The position numbers and the translations under genes are program-made. A DNA stretch of 64,000 nt, taken from positions 124,001-188,000 of the forward strand of contig JAJVIC010000001.1 in the NCBI GenBank assembly GCA_022072225.1, given 5' to 3'. The stretch's first letter is position 1; each line of letters begins with the position of its first letter. The notes under the pieces were generated by a model that saw only the letters and a program-made list of their open reading frames with translations, did no database searches and had not been told where the DNA came from. Positions 53,163 through 60,770 of the stretch are shown in pieces. Source of the DNA: Bacteroidia bacterium. GTDB lineage: Bacteria > Bacteroidota > Bacteroidia > SXHM01.

Positions 53163-54017
53163 TTATACTGTGTCCATAAAATTTTTCTCAATGCGGTTGA
53201 AAACAATCAGCCCCCCAAAAAATACAACCATTGCAAAAATGGTTGTATAAACTAAGTCCGAAATATTGTAGCTTCCTTGTCCGAAAAACGCATAACGAAA
53301 TGATTCCATCACCGCGGCAATAGGATTGAAACGGATATAGTATTGATATTTTTCCGGAAGGAAAGAAACCGGATAAATAACTGCTGAAGCATACATGAGG
53401 AGCGTAACACCAAAACCCATTAAGTTTGAAAAGTCTCGATATTTGGTTGTAAGTGACGAAACAATAATTCCTAACCCGAGCCCGAGAAAGGTCATCAGTA
53501 AAAGTAGATAAGGTACTAAAATCAACTGCCAGTTGGGTTGAATGGAAACGTCTTTTTTAATGAAATAGAAGTAGAGATAAATGGCAAGAAACAAAGCCAA
53601 CTGAATAATCAATCTGAAAAAATTGGAAAGGGTAGTGGCAATGGGTGCGGCTAATCGCGGAAAATATACTTTCCCGAAAATGCCAGCATTGCTGACAAAA
53701 ATATTAGCGTTTCCATTTAATGAGCTACTGAAATACGACCAGCAAATCTGGCTGGCCAGAAAGAAAAGAAAAGAGTTGATTCCTTCCGTAGAAATACCTG
53801 CTATATTTCCGAAAACTACTGTAAATAGTAAGCTTGTAATGATGGGCTGTATAAAAAACCATAGCGGACCAAGTATGGTTTGTTTATAAGATGCAATAAT
53901 ATCGCGCCTTGCAAAAATTATTATCAAGTCGCGATATTTCCAAAGTTCAGCCAACTTTAAATCAAGCAACGAAGTCTTCGGGCTTATGACTTCAGTCCAT
54001 TCATTTTGATCGGGCAT
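53163..54017 (-). CDS. ABC-2 type polysaccharide export permease (Wzm-like), second copy
   Basis: 284 residues, six membrane helices. IIIFARRDIIASYKQTILGPLWFF is the N-terminal signature of this permease family, and FNRIEKNFMDTV ends the protein. With the ATPase that follows it forms a complete export transporter. First gene of a long minus-strand operon (permease, ATPase, aminotransferase, ATP-grasp, GT2, methyltransferases). Confidence 0.93.
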   Translation of the reverse strand: MPDQNEWTEVISPKTSLLDLKLAELWKYRDLIIIFARRDIIASYKQTILGPLWFFIQPIITSLLFTVVFGNIAGISTEGINSFLFFLASQICWSYFSSSLNGNANIFVSNAGIFGKVYFPRLAAPIATTLSNFFRLIIQLALFLAIYLYFYFIKKDVSIQPNWQLILVPYLLLLMTFLGLGLGIIVSSLTTKYRDFSNLMGFGVTLLMYASAVIYPVSFLPEKYQYYIRFNPIAAVMESFRYAFFGQGSYNISDLVYTTIFAMVVFFGGLIVFNRIEKNFMDTV

Positions 54018-54037
54018 AGCGGCTTTTTAGAAAGGTT

Positions 54038-54045
54038 CAAAAATA
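54038..54045 (-). promoter_or_regulatory. -7 element (TATTTTTG) of the second export operon
   Basis: Minus-strand match to TAnnTTTG, 20 bases before the permease start at 54017, in the divergent gap to the GT2 gene at 54085. Confidence 0.42.
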
Positions 54046-54084
54046 ATAACATAATTTAACGCGCTGAAAATATTTATTTAATCT

Positions 54085-55080
54085 GTGCCTAATCTTACGC
54101 GAATAACCCTGATTACTCCTTCGTTTAATCAGGGAAAATACATTGAACAAACCATCTTGTCGGTGTTGAAACAGGATTACCCTAATCTAGAATACATTAT
54201 AATGGACGGGGGAAGCAGCGATGAGACAGTGGAGATTATCCGTAAATATGAAAAGCAAATTTCATACTGGGAAAGCAAGCCAGATAAAGGACAAAGTGAT
54301 GCCATAAACAAGGGTTTGCTGCGGGCTACAGGTAATGTTTTTAACTGGCTTAACTCAGATGATATTCTTGAAAAAGGTGCTTTACATGAAGTAGGAAAAG
54401 CATTTGCGGAAAACGATATTCTTTCCTTTAATGGTATTTGCAGAACATTTAATGACGGCAATTTTGCTGAAACAGTCAATACAACTTATACCACTTTTTC
54501 TAAAAGCCCCGAACATACAATTGCAAAGCCCAGCATGGGACAACCATCTCAGTTTTACAGTATTAAAGCAGTTCGTGAACTTGGAAATGGTGTGAATTCC
54601 TCATTGAGCCATTCAATGGATATGGAATTGTGGTATCGTTTTTTGTTCAGGTTTGGAACAGACAAAGTGATGTTTACCAATAAAACGCTTTCATCATTCC
54701 GTTTACACGGGGAGTCGAAGACCGTTAATTTTCACGAAATTTTTCGCAAAGATGATTATGCTTTGTATCTTTCTGTTTTCAACCAGTTTAATGCCCCCGA
54801 TTTTTTGAAAAAATTTGTACTGAAGTTTGAGTTGAATAAAAATTATAAAAATATCTGGCATGAAGGCATTATAAAACCTGAATTACTGTTCGCTTATTTT
54901 GCTGTGCGTTTTGCTACAGAATATTATACCTTAGGTGATTATGATAATTGCCGGAAATGCCTCATTTATGCCCGGAAAAACGGATATCCCGTGGATTCTA
55001 ATTTTCTTTCCCTTTTAGCTAAAGTAATGTTGTTGCCCACTCCGGTTATTAACTTTGCGCGAAAAATAAAAAACAGGTAA
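54085..55080 (+). CDS. GT2 family glycosyltransferase
   Basis: 331 residues with GTG start. ITLITPSFNQGKYIEQTILSVLKQDYP, IMDGGSSDET, KGQSDAINKGL and WLNSDDILEKGAL (S-D-D near residue 92). This WcaA/colanic-type GT2 branch is common in Bacteroidota loci. It is followed after 3 bases by another GT2 gene. The start is unusual (GTG) but no ATG fits closer to the conserved N-terminus. Confidence 0.92.
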   Translation: MPNLTRITLITPSFNQGKYIEQTILSVLKQDYPNLEYIIMDGGSSDETVEIIRKYEKQISYWESKPDKGQSDAINKGLLRATGNVFNWLNSDDILEKGALHEVGKAFAENDILSFNGICRTFNDGNFAETVNTTYTTFSKSPEHTIAKPSMGQPSQFYSIKAVRELGNGVNSSLSHSMDMELWYRFLFRFGTDKVMFTNKTLSSFRLHGESKTVNFHEIFRKDDYALYLSVFNQFNAPDFLKKFVLKFELNKNYKNIWHEGIIKPELLFAYFAVRFATEYYTLGDYDNCRKCLIYARKNGYPVDSNFLSLLAKVMLLPTPVINFARKIKNR

Positions 55081-55083
55081 GGG

Positions 55084-56061
55084 ATGCAACAGCCACTCGT
55101 AAGTATTGTTATGCCTGCTTACAATGCAGAGAAATATATTGCTGCTTCAGTGCAGAGTATCTTAACCCAGACATACGAAAATTTTGAGCTGCTGATAGCA
55201 GACGATTGTTCAACTGATCTGACAAAGACAATACTTTCCAATTTCAGCGACTCAAGAATTTCGTTTCATCACAATGATAATAATCAGGGATACTTAAAGA
55301 CTTGCAACAAGTTGTTTTCTCTTTGCAAAGGGGACTTAGTAACGTTTCAAGATGCTGATGATATTTCTGTTGCTGATAGAATTCAAAAGCAAGTAAATGA
55401 ATTTTTGAAAGACAAAGAGTTGGGAATTTGCACTAGTAATTCGGTGATGATTGATTCCAATGGAAAGAAAATTATGTCGCGCAAATGGGCTATTGATTAC
55501 GAAAAATTCAGAACAGATGCGGATTACGAAGCACTGTTATGTGGCGCAACCATTATGCTGAAAAATGACTTATTGCAAGAAATTGGCTTGTATCATGAGT
55601 ATTTCAACAGGCTTGGCGGGGAGGATTACGAATGGTTTTTTCGTGCTGTTTGTAAAGGGAAAGGAATTCACCTGAATGACGAATTATATTATTACCGTAT
55701 TCACAACAGTGCTGTCAAAGTAAATAACACTTCACCGAGAACAATTTATATTCACGATATAATAAAAGAAATTCGTGCCAGAAATATTTTACACAATGAG
55801 TATTTGCTCGATGGCAAACACGATGCAGAATTAAAAGCGTTGGAAGAAAAATTTGAGAAAGAATTTCGTGATGAGCCATCTAAAGTTTTCAGAATTAAAG
55901 CAAATGGTGCTATAGCTCTGAAGCAGTATGGAAATTTCATTAAGTTGACCTGGAGGGCTTTAAAGTCAGAGCCTTTTAACTCAAAAAACTATACTGCTAC
56001 TTTTACCAGTATTTATAATAGGTTTAAAGGAATTATCTACAACCTGATTAAGCCAGACTAA
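55084..56061 (+). CDS. GT2 family glycosyltransferase
   Basis: 325 residues. PLVSIVMPAYNAEKYIAASVQSIL, IADDCSTDLT, GYLKTCN and FQDADDISVADRI (D-A-D-D near 94-97); later GGEDYEWFFRAV supplies the acceptor-side motif. Its 3' end overlaps the 3' end of the convergent hisF-like gene by 14 bases. Confidence 0.92.
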   Translation: MQQPLVSIVMPAYNAEKYIAASVQSILTQTYENFELLIADDCSTDLTKTILSNFSDSRISFHHNDNNQGYLKTCNKLFSLCKGDLVTFQDADDISVADRIQKQVNEFLKDKELGICTSNSVMIDSNGKKIMSRKWAIDYEKFRTDADYEALLCGATIMLKNDLLQEIGLYHEYFNRLGGEDYEWFFRAVCKGKGIHLNDELYYYRIHNSAVKVNNTSPRTIYIHDIIKEIRARNILHNEYLLDGKHDAELKALEEKFEKEFRDEPSKVFRIKANGAIALKQYGNFIKLTWRALKSEPFNSKNYTATFTSIYNRFKGIIYNLIKPD

Positions 56062-56809
56062 GCAAATCCTTCTGGCTAGGATAATTAATAAGCACCGCCC
56101 TGTGCTTTCCTTGAAAAACAAACATGCTGCCGGCAGCTAGTGCTGATGCGCCTGCATCCAAAGCAGTTTTAAAATCTGATATTTTTCCGGCTCCGCCACA
56201 GACAATTAATGGAACATTTACAGCTTGGGCAACAGATTTAATTAATGTTGTGTCGTAGCCTTCCATAGCGCTGTCGCGGTCAACTGAGTTGAGCAGAATT
56301 TCACCGGCACCATTTTTCTCTAATAACGCAGCATATTCAGAAGGTGTGTGATTGGTTGTTTTTTTTTCAACATGATTGTAAATATAATGCTTGCCGAACA
56401 AGTTTGTCTTCACATCAATGCTTGCTACCATTGCCGAACTACCAAATTTCTCAGCACCTTCACGCAATAAGTTAATGTTGCTGAAATTAGAAGCATTAAG
56501 AGAAACCTTTTCAACTCCGGCTTTCAGGATGTCTTTTATTTCTTCTATGGTTGTAATTCCTCCACCGTAGCACAAAGGCATGAAACATTCTGAAGCCAAT
56601 TCAGAGATGTAAGCGATGTTGGGTTTTCGTTTTTGTGTGCTCGCTGTGATGTCTAAATAAATAAGTTCGTCAACTTCTTTTTCGTTGAAAATTTTAAGAG
56701 CATTAAACGGGTCGCCAATATAAACAGGGTCTTTAAATTTCCTCGTTTTGACAAGACTTCCCTCGCTGTCGCTCAATAAAACCGGAATTACACGAACATT
56801 TTTTCGCAT
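56048..56809 (-). CDS. HisF-like protein of LPS amidotransferase type
   Basis: 253 residues, (beta/alpha)8 barrel resembling imidazole-glycerol-phosphate synthase cyclase subunit. LIYLDITAS, YGGGITTIEE, KVSLNAS, SIDVKTN (Asp132) and GAGEILLNSVDRDS are HisF-like. But the catalytic Asp of the N-terminal motif PCLDV is replaced: here the sequence is IPVLLSD (Leu at the Asp position), as in the WbuZ-type proteins that only act with sugar amidotransferases. The gene overlaps the HisH-like gene by one base. No other his genes are present, so a role in histidine synthesis is unlikely. Confidence 0.9.
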   Translation of the reverse strand: MRKNVRVIPVLLSDSEGSLVKTRKFKDPVYIGDPFNALKIFNEKEVDELIYLDITASTQKRKPNIAYISELASECFMPLCYGGGITTIEEIKDILKAGVEKVSLNASNFSNINLLREGAEKFGSSAMVASIDVKTNLFGKHYIYNHVEKKTTNHTPSEYAALLEKNGAGEILLNSVDRDSAMEGYDTTLIKSVAQAVNVPLIVCGGAGKISDFKTALDAGASALAAGSMFVFQGKHRAVLINYPSQKDLLSLA

Positions 56810-57423
56810 CAGCTTTCTAAAAAATTCTTGTAAACCAACATACCATACTTATGACTTTTCTCGGGATGAAACTGCAAACCTGTTATATTTTCTTTTGAAA
56901 AACCTGAGGCAAATTCGTAGCCGTAATCCGTTGTTGTTAGTGTATCGGCAGCATTCTCTAACTGAAAATGGTATGAATGCACAAAATAAAATTTGGGGTT
57001 GTCATACATATTATTGAAAACCGAATTCTGTTTTTTTATCGCTACCTGATTCCAACCCATGTGAGGTATGCGCTGGTTAATTTGCTTTTCTGCAAAGCGG
57101 AATTTTATTACTTTTCCTTTCATCCAGTTTAAGCCGGGAAGTTTTCCTTCCTCACTTGTCTCAAGCATGAGTTGTGCGCCCAGACAAATTCCAAGGATAG
57201 GCGTTTTGTCCTGCAAAACTTTCTTAGTCATTACTTCAGAAATACCAAGTTGATTAAGATTTTCCATACCGTTGTCAAATGAGCCGACACCGGGAAGTAT
57301 TAGTTTCTCTGCTTTCTCAATCAATGCTAAATCGGAGGTAACGGTGCAGCTATGCCCTACCTTTTTAATGATGTTGGCAACCGAGCCAAGGTTTCCCATT
57401 CCGTAATCTATAACCACTACCAT
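56809..57423 (-). CDS. HisH-like glutaminase
   Basis: 204 residues, class-I (triad) glutamine amidotransferase. Cys80 in LGICLGAQLM, His186 and Glu188 in QFHPEKS complete the triad, so it should release ammonia from glutamine. Paired with the HisF-like gene (1-base overlap, ATGA-type), without hisA between them, as in LPS loci (WbuY/WbuZ, HisH2/HisF2) where the pair feeds ammonia to a WbpG-type enzyme. The only WbpG domain in the window, at 35415, already carries its own glutaminase. Confidence 0.92.
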   Translation of the reverse strand: MVVVIDYGMGNLGSVANIIKKVGHSCTVTSDLALIEKAEKLILPGVGSFDNGMENLNQLGISEVMTKKVLQDKTPILGICLGAQLMLETSEEGKLPGLNWMKGKVIKFRFAEKQINQRIPHMGWNQVAIKKQNSVFNNMYDNPKFYFVHSYHFQLENAADTLTTTDYGYEFASGFSKENITGLQFHPEKSHKYGMLVYKNFLES

Positions 57424-57470
57424 AGAGATGAGATGTGATATGTGAGGTTGTAGATAAACATTAGCCTAAA

Positions 57471-57896
57471 TTACACCTTTAGTTTAAGTTGTTTCTTTCC
57501 GTAGTCAATAACTGCTTTGAAACCTGAAAGAATTTCACCACCCAGAACACCGTCAATGATAGGCAGTCCAATGCTTTCGTAACTTTCATTTACGTGCTTT
57601 AAGTCAAGCAGAATGGCTTGAAAGTTTTCAATTTTTATTTTTCCGATTACTATTTTCTTAAGCAAAGTATTGTGGCTTTGCATGCTGTTGGTGCCAAGTC
57701 CTGTGCTTAACTGTTTATTCTTACCGAATTTCTTCTTTGTCGTAAATTTCCCGATGCGGTTGATGTCAAAAACAGTGCGTGAGGCACCTGTGTCTAAAAG
57801 CATATTGGCTTTCTTACCGTTGATTTTAATTACTATCATCAGGTGAGTTCCGTCTCCTTCAATTGCCAGAAATTTTAGCGGAATTATTTCGGTCAT
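57471..57896 (-). CDS. retropepsin-like aspartic protease
   Basis: 141 residues. The catalytic motif ANMLLDTGASRTVFDI (Asp-Thr-Gly-Ala near residue 37) and the flap-side sequence VLGGEILSGFKAVIDY fit the single-domain clan AA aspartic protease family, which would act as a homodimer. No signal peptide. Substrate unknown. A terminator lies between this gene and mdh upstream. Confidence 0.88.
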   Translation of the reverse strand: MTEIIPLKFLAIEGDGTHLMIVIKINGKKANMLLDTGASRTVFDINRIGKFTTKKKFGKNKQLSTGLGTNSMQSHNTLLKKIVIGKIKIENFQAILLDLKHVNESYESIGLPIIDGVLGGEILSGFKAVIDYGKKQLKLKV

Positions 57897-57912
57897 TTTT
57901 CTTCTTTAAATT

Positions 57913-57947
57913 AAAAAGGATTCCGCAGCAAAGCAGAATCCTTTTTT
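57913..57947. terminator. bidirectional-looking terminator downstream of mdh
   Basis: An 11-bp stem (AAAAAGGATTC with GAATCCTTTTT) and a 12-base loop, T-rich on both sides. It lies between the mdh stop (57965) and the start of the protease gene, so on the minus strand it most likely ends mdh. Confidence 0.75.
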
Positions 57948-57964
57948 AAATTCATCTATTGAAA

Positions 57965-58903
57965 TTAAGCGGTAACTTTCATATTGTCCAATACATCCAT
58001 TACTTCTTTTACTGCTTTTGCAGAAGCCTGCAGCAATGCTGTTTCTTCAGCGTTCAGTTGCAGTTCAATAATTTTTTCAATACCGTTTTTGCCCAATACA
58101 ACCGGAACTCCAAGGTAAATATCTTTCATTCCGTATTCACCGTTGAGCAGTGCGCAAACAGGGTAAATACGTTTTTGGTCGCGTACAATGGCTTCAACCA
58201 TTTGAGCGGCAGCTGCACCGGGAGCGTACCACGCAGAAGTGCCCAGCAGGTTTACAATTTCACCACCACCAACTTTTGTGCGTTGGATAATGGCATCTAA
58301 TTTATCTTTTGCAACCAGTTCGGTAACCGGAATTCCGGCAACGGTGGTATATCGTGGCAGGGGAACCATCGTATCACCATGTCCGCCCATTAAAACTGCC
58401 TGAATATCTTTTGGTGAACAACCGATTTCGCTGGCAAGGAATGCGCGGTAACGAGCAGTATCCAAAATTCCTGCCATACCGAATACTTTTTTCGAATCAA
58501 CTTTTGCCGTCAGGTAAGCGCAATAAGTCATTACATCCAAGGGATTTGAAACCACTACGATTTTAGCATTTGGCGAATATTTAATTACGTTTTCGGTAAC
58601 TGATTTTACAATACCTGCATTGGTTGCAATTAAATCATCGCGGGTCATGCCGGGTTTGCGTGGAAGACCTGAGGTGATAACTACCACTTCCGACCCGGCT
58701 GTTTGGGTATAATCGTTTGTTACACCTACCGTGCGGGTGTCATACAAGTTTATAGGTGCAGTTTGCCAAATATCCAGTGCTTTGCCTTCACCGAAATTTG
58801 GTTTAATGTCAACCAATACTATTTCATTTACAATGTCTTTTTGGGCTAATACATCGGCACAGGTGGCGCCCACATTGCCTGCTCCTACTACGGTAACTTT
58901 CAT
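57965..58903 (-). CDS. mdh: malate dehydrogenase
   Basis: 312 residues from the ATG at 58903 (MKVTVVGAGNVGATCADVLA; an in-frame extension of 18 residues upstream is possible but unconserved). Oxidises malate to oxaloacetate with NAD in the TCA cycle. Motifs: GAGNVGA, GLPRKPGMTRDDLIATN (substrate Arg), VVSNPLDVMTY, and the catalytic His in MGGHGDTMVP. LDH-like MDH branch, normal length. Confidence 0.97.
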   Translation of the reverse strand: MKVTVVGAGNVGATCADVLAQKDIVNEIVLVDIKPNFGEGKALDIWQTAPINLYDTRTVGVTNDYTQTAGSEVVVITSGLPRKPGMTRDDLIATNAGIVKSVTENVIKYSPNAKIVVVSNPLDVMTYCAYLTAKVDSKKVFGMAGILDTARYRAFLASEIGCSPKDIQAVLMGGHGDTMVPLPRYTTVAGIPVTELVAKDKLDAIIQRTKVGGGEIVNLLGTSAWYAPGAAAAQMVEAIVRDQKRIYPVCALLNGEYGMKDIYLGVPVVLGKNGIEKIIELQLNAEETALLQASAKAVKEVMDVLDNMKVTA

Positions 58904-59012
58904 TTTGTTTTGGGGATTAATTGTTTTTCGGGGCGCTAAATTAGAAACTATATTCATTAGTTGTAAAGTTTTTTAAAGCCTTATGAATACACTATTTACG
59001 CAACTTTTCCGT

Positions 59013-59020
59013 TACATTTG
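59013..59020 (+). promoter_or_regulatory. -7 element (TACATTTG) of the CHU_C protein gene
   Basis: Matches TAnnTTTG, 21 bases before the ATG at 59042. A weak TTTA lies about 15 bases upstream of it. Confidence 0.42.
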
Positions 59021-59041
59021 TGTATAAGTTCTGCTTAAATC

Positions 59042-60706
59042 ATGCGCCAATTTTTCAAACGGGCTTTTTTTCTTCTGCTTTGCATTCAGTATTTTGCATT
59101 CAGCATTTTTAATTCCATGGCGCAAACTCCCAATAATCAAGACTGTGGTGGTGCTATTCCCGTTTGTCAGGAGGTATATAATCAGGCTAACTCATTTAGT
59201 GGTGAAGGTAATATAATCGGTGAGATCAACCCCATCAATTCGTGCCTTGGAGTGGGAGAGAGGAACTGCGTTTGGTATACCATGACTATTCAGCAGGATG
59301 GTTTACTGAATTTTACCATTACGCCAAACAATGCTAATGATGATTACGATTGGGCGGTATTTAACCTCACCAACGCGGGGTGTGCCGATATAGCCACTGA
59401 TGCAAGTCTGGAAGTAAGTTGCAATTTTTCGGGCAACACGGGGAACAGCGGTATTACCGGAGCCAACGGACAAACAACAGGGTTAGGTTCATCGCAGAAC
59501 GAAGATCCTATTCCTGTATTGGCAGGCGAAACGTATTACATCATTGTTTGCAATTTCAATTCATCTCAATCGGGCTATACGTTAGACATGACTGCCAGTA
59601 CCGCTATTATTTTTGATAATGTTACTCCTTCTTTAAAAGCCATTACGACTCCGGTTTTTTGCACTGATGACGGACTTTCGTTTGAGTTTTCGGAAAACAT
59701 GGTTTGCGCTACGGTAGCACAAACCGATTTTGCATTAACCGGTCCGGGAGGGCCTTATACCATTACCGGTTTTTCGGGCGGAGCTTGTGATTTTGGAGCC
59801 AACTTTGAGCGCAATTTTTCACTCACTTTTAGTCCCGCTATTTCGCAGGGCGGAACCTATACGCTTGAAATTGCAGGCAGCGCTACCGACCTTTGCGGCA
59901 ACGAAGCACCCATAGGTTCGGGATTGGATTTTCAGATTACGGCTATTCCCTTAGATTCTGTAGTTACGCCCGACATTTGTGGACAAGGAATTGGTAGGGC
60001 TACCATTGTTACTCCTCCGGGCAGCGGTCCTTACAATTATGCCTGGACTCCAAACGTTTCAACTACCGATGCAGCTACCAATCTTGCTGCAGGTACTTAC
60101 ACCGTTACGGTTAGCGATATCAGCGGTGGTTGTCCTCAAAACATTGATGTTGTGGTGCCTGCCACACCTGCGCCTGTGGCTTCGTTCAGGGCAAACCCTT
60201 TGAAAATGTCATATCTCGACCCGTATTGCGAGTTTTCTGACCTTTCGAACGGGGCAGTAAGCTGGGTTTGGAATTTTGGCGATAACAGCAACACTGAAAT
60301 TATTCAAAACCCGGTGCATACTTTCCCTGGTACGGGCGAGTTTCCTGTTACGCTTACCATTACCAATGATGAGGGTTGCACCGATGATACTACCATTATG
60401 GTTACGGTTACCTTTCTTTCTACTATTTACATACCCAATGCTTTTACCCCGGGTGGTGGTATGCTGAACGATACTTTTGGTCCGCAGGGTGAGGGCATAG
60501 CCGAAACCAATTTTAACATGCGCATTTTTGACCGCTGGGGCAGGCAATTATTCTATTCTATTTCTCCTGCCCTGCAATGGGATGGCACCGATGTTGCCAC
60601 CCAAAAAATGCTGCCACAGGGGGTGTACGTCTACAACATCAGCTTGTTTGATTTGAATGGAGAAAAGCGCGAGTACATAGGAAGCGTTACGTTGCTGGAG
60701 CGGTAG
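59042..60706 (+). CDS. secreted protein with PKD domain and T9SS type-B (gliding-motility) C-terminal domain
   Basis: 554 residues with an N-terminal signal (hydrophobic 8-26, ending MAQ). Residues about 30-185 form a beta-rich domain (IPVCQEVYNQANSF, CVWYTMTIQQDG); a PKD-like module around 385-450 (SWVWNFGDNS, then FPVTLTITNDEGCTDD) is followed by the CHU_C ending IYIPNAFTP, NFNMRIFDRWGRQLF, PQGVYVYNI. This C-terminal domain is the T9SS type-B signal; cargo is displayed on the cell surface, often as an adhesin. Cargo function is not predicted. Confidence 0.92.
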   Translation: MRQFFKRAFFLLLCIQYFAFSIFNSMAQTPNNQDCGGAIPVCQEVYNQANSFSGEGNIIGEINPINSCLGVGERNCVWYTMTIQQDGLLNFTITPNNANDDYDWAVFNLTNAGCADIATDASLEVSCNFSGNTGNSGITGANGQTTGLGSSQNEDPIPVLAGETYYIIVCNFNSSQSGYTLDMTASTAIIFDNVTPSLKAITTPVFCTDDGLSFEFSENMVCATVAQTDFALTGPGGPYTITGFSGGACDFGANFERNFSLTFSPAISQGGTYTLEIAGSATDLCGNEAPIGSGLDFQITAIPLDSVVTPDICGQGIGRATIVTPPGSGPYNYAWTPNVSTTDAATNLAAGTYTVTVSDISGGCPQNIDVVVPATPAPVASFRANPLKMSYLDPYCEFSDLSNGAVSWVWNFGDNSNTEIIQNPVHTFPGTGEFPVTLTITNDEGCTDDTTIMVTVTFLSTIYIPNAFTPGGGMLNDTFGPQGEGIAETNFNMRIFDRWGRQLFYSISPALQWDGTDVATQKMLPQGVYVYNISLFDLNGEKREYIGSVTLLER

Positions 60707-60770
60707 GTTCTCATTTTCGTTAAGATGCACTTGCTTTTTTAGTAACTTCGTCCCCCTTAACAAAAAACCA

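Noticed and set aside
56048-57423. Part of a histidine biosynthesis operon
   Set aside because: No hisA or other his genes adjoin, HisF lacks the N-terminal catalytic Asp, and the neighbours are glycosyltransferases.
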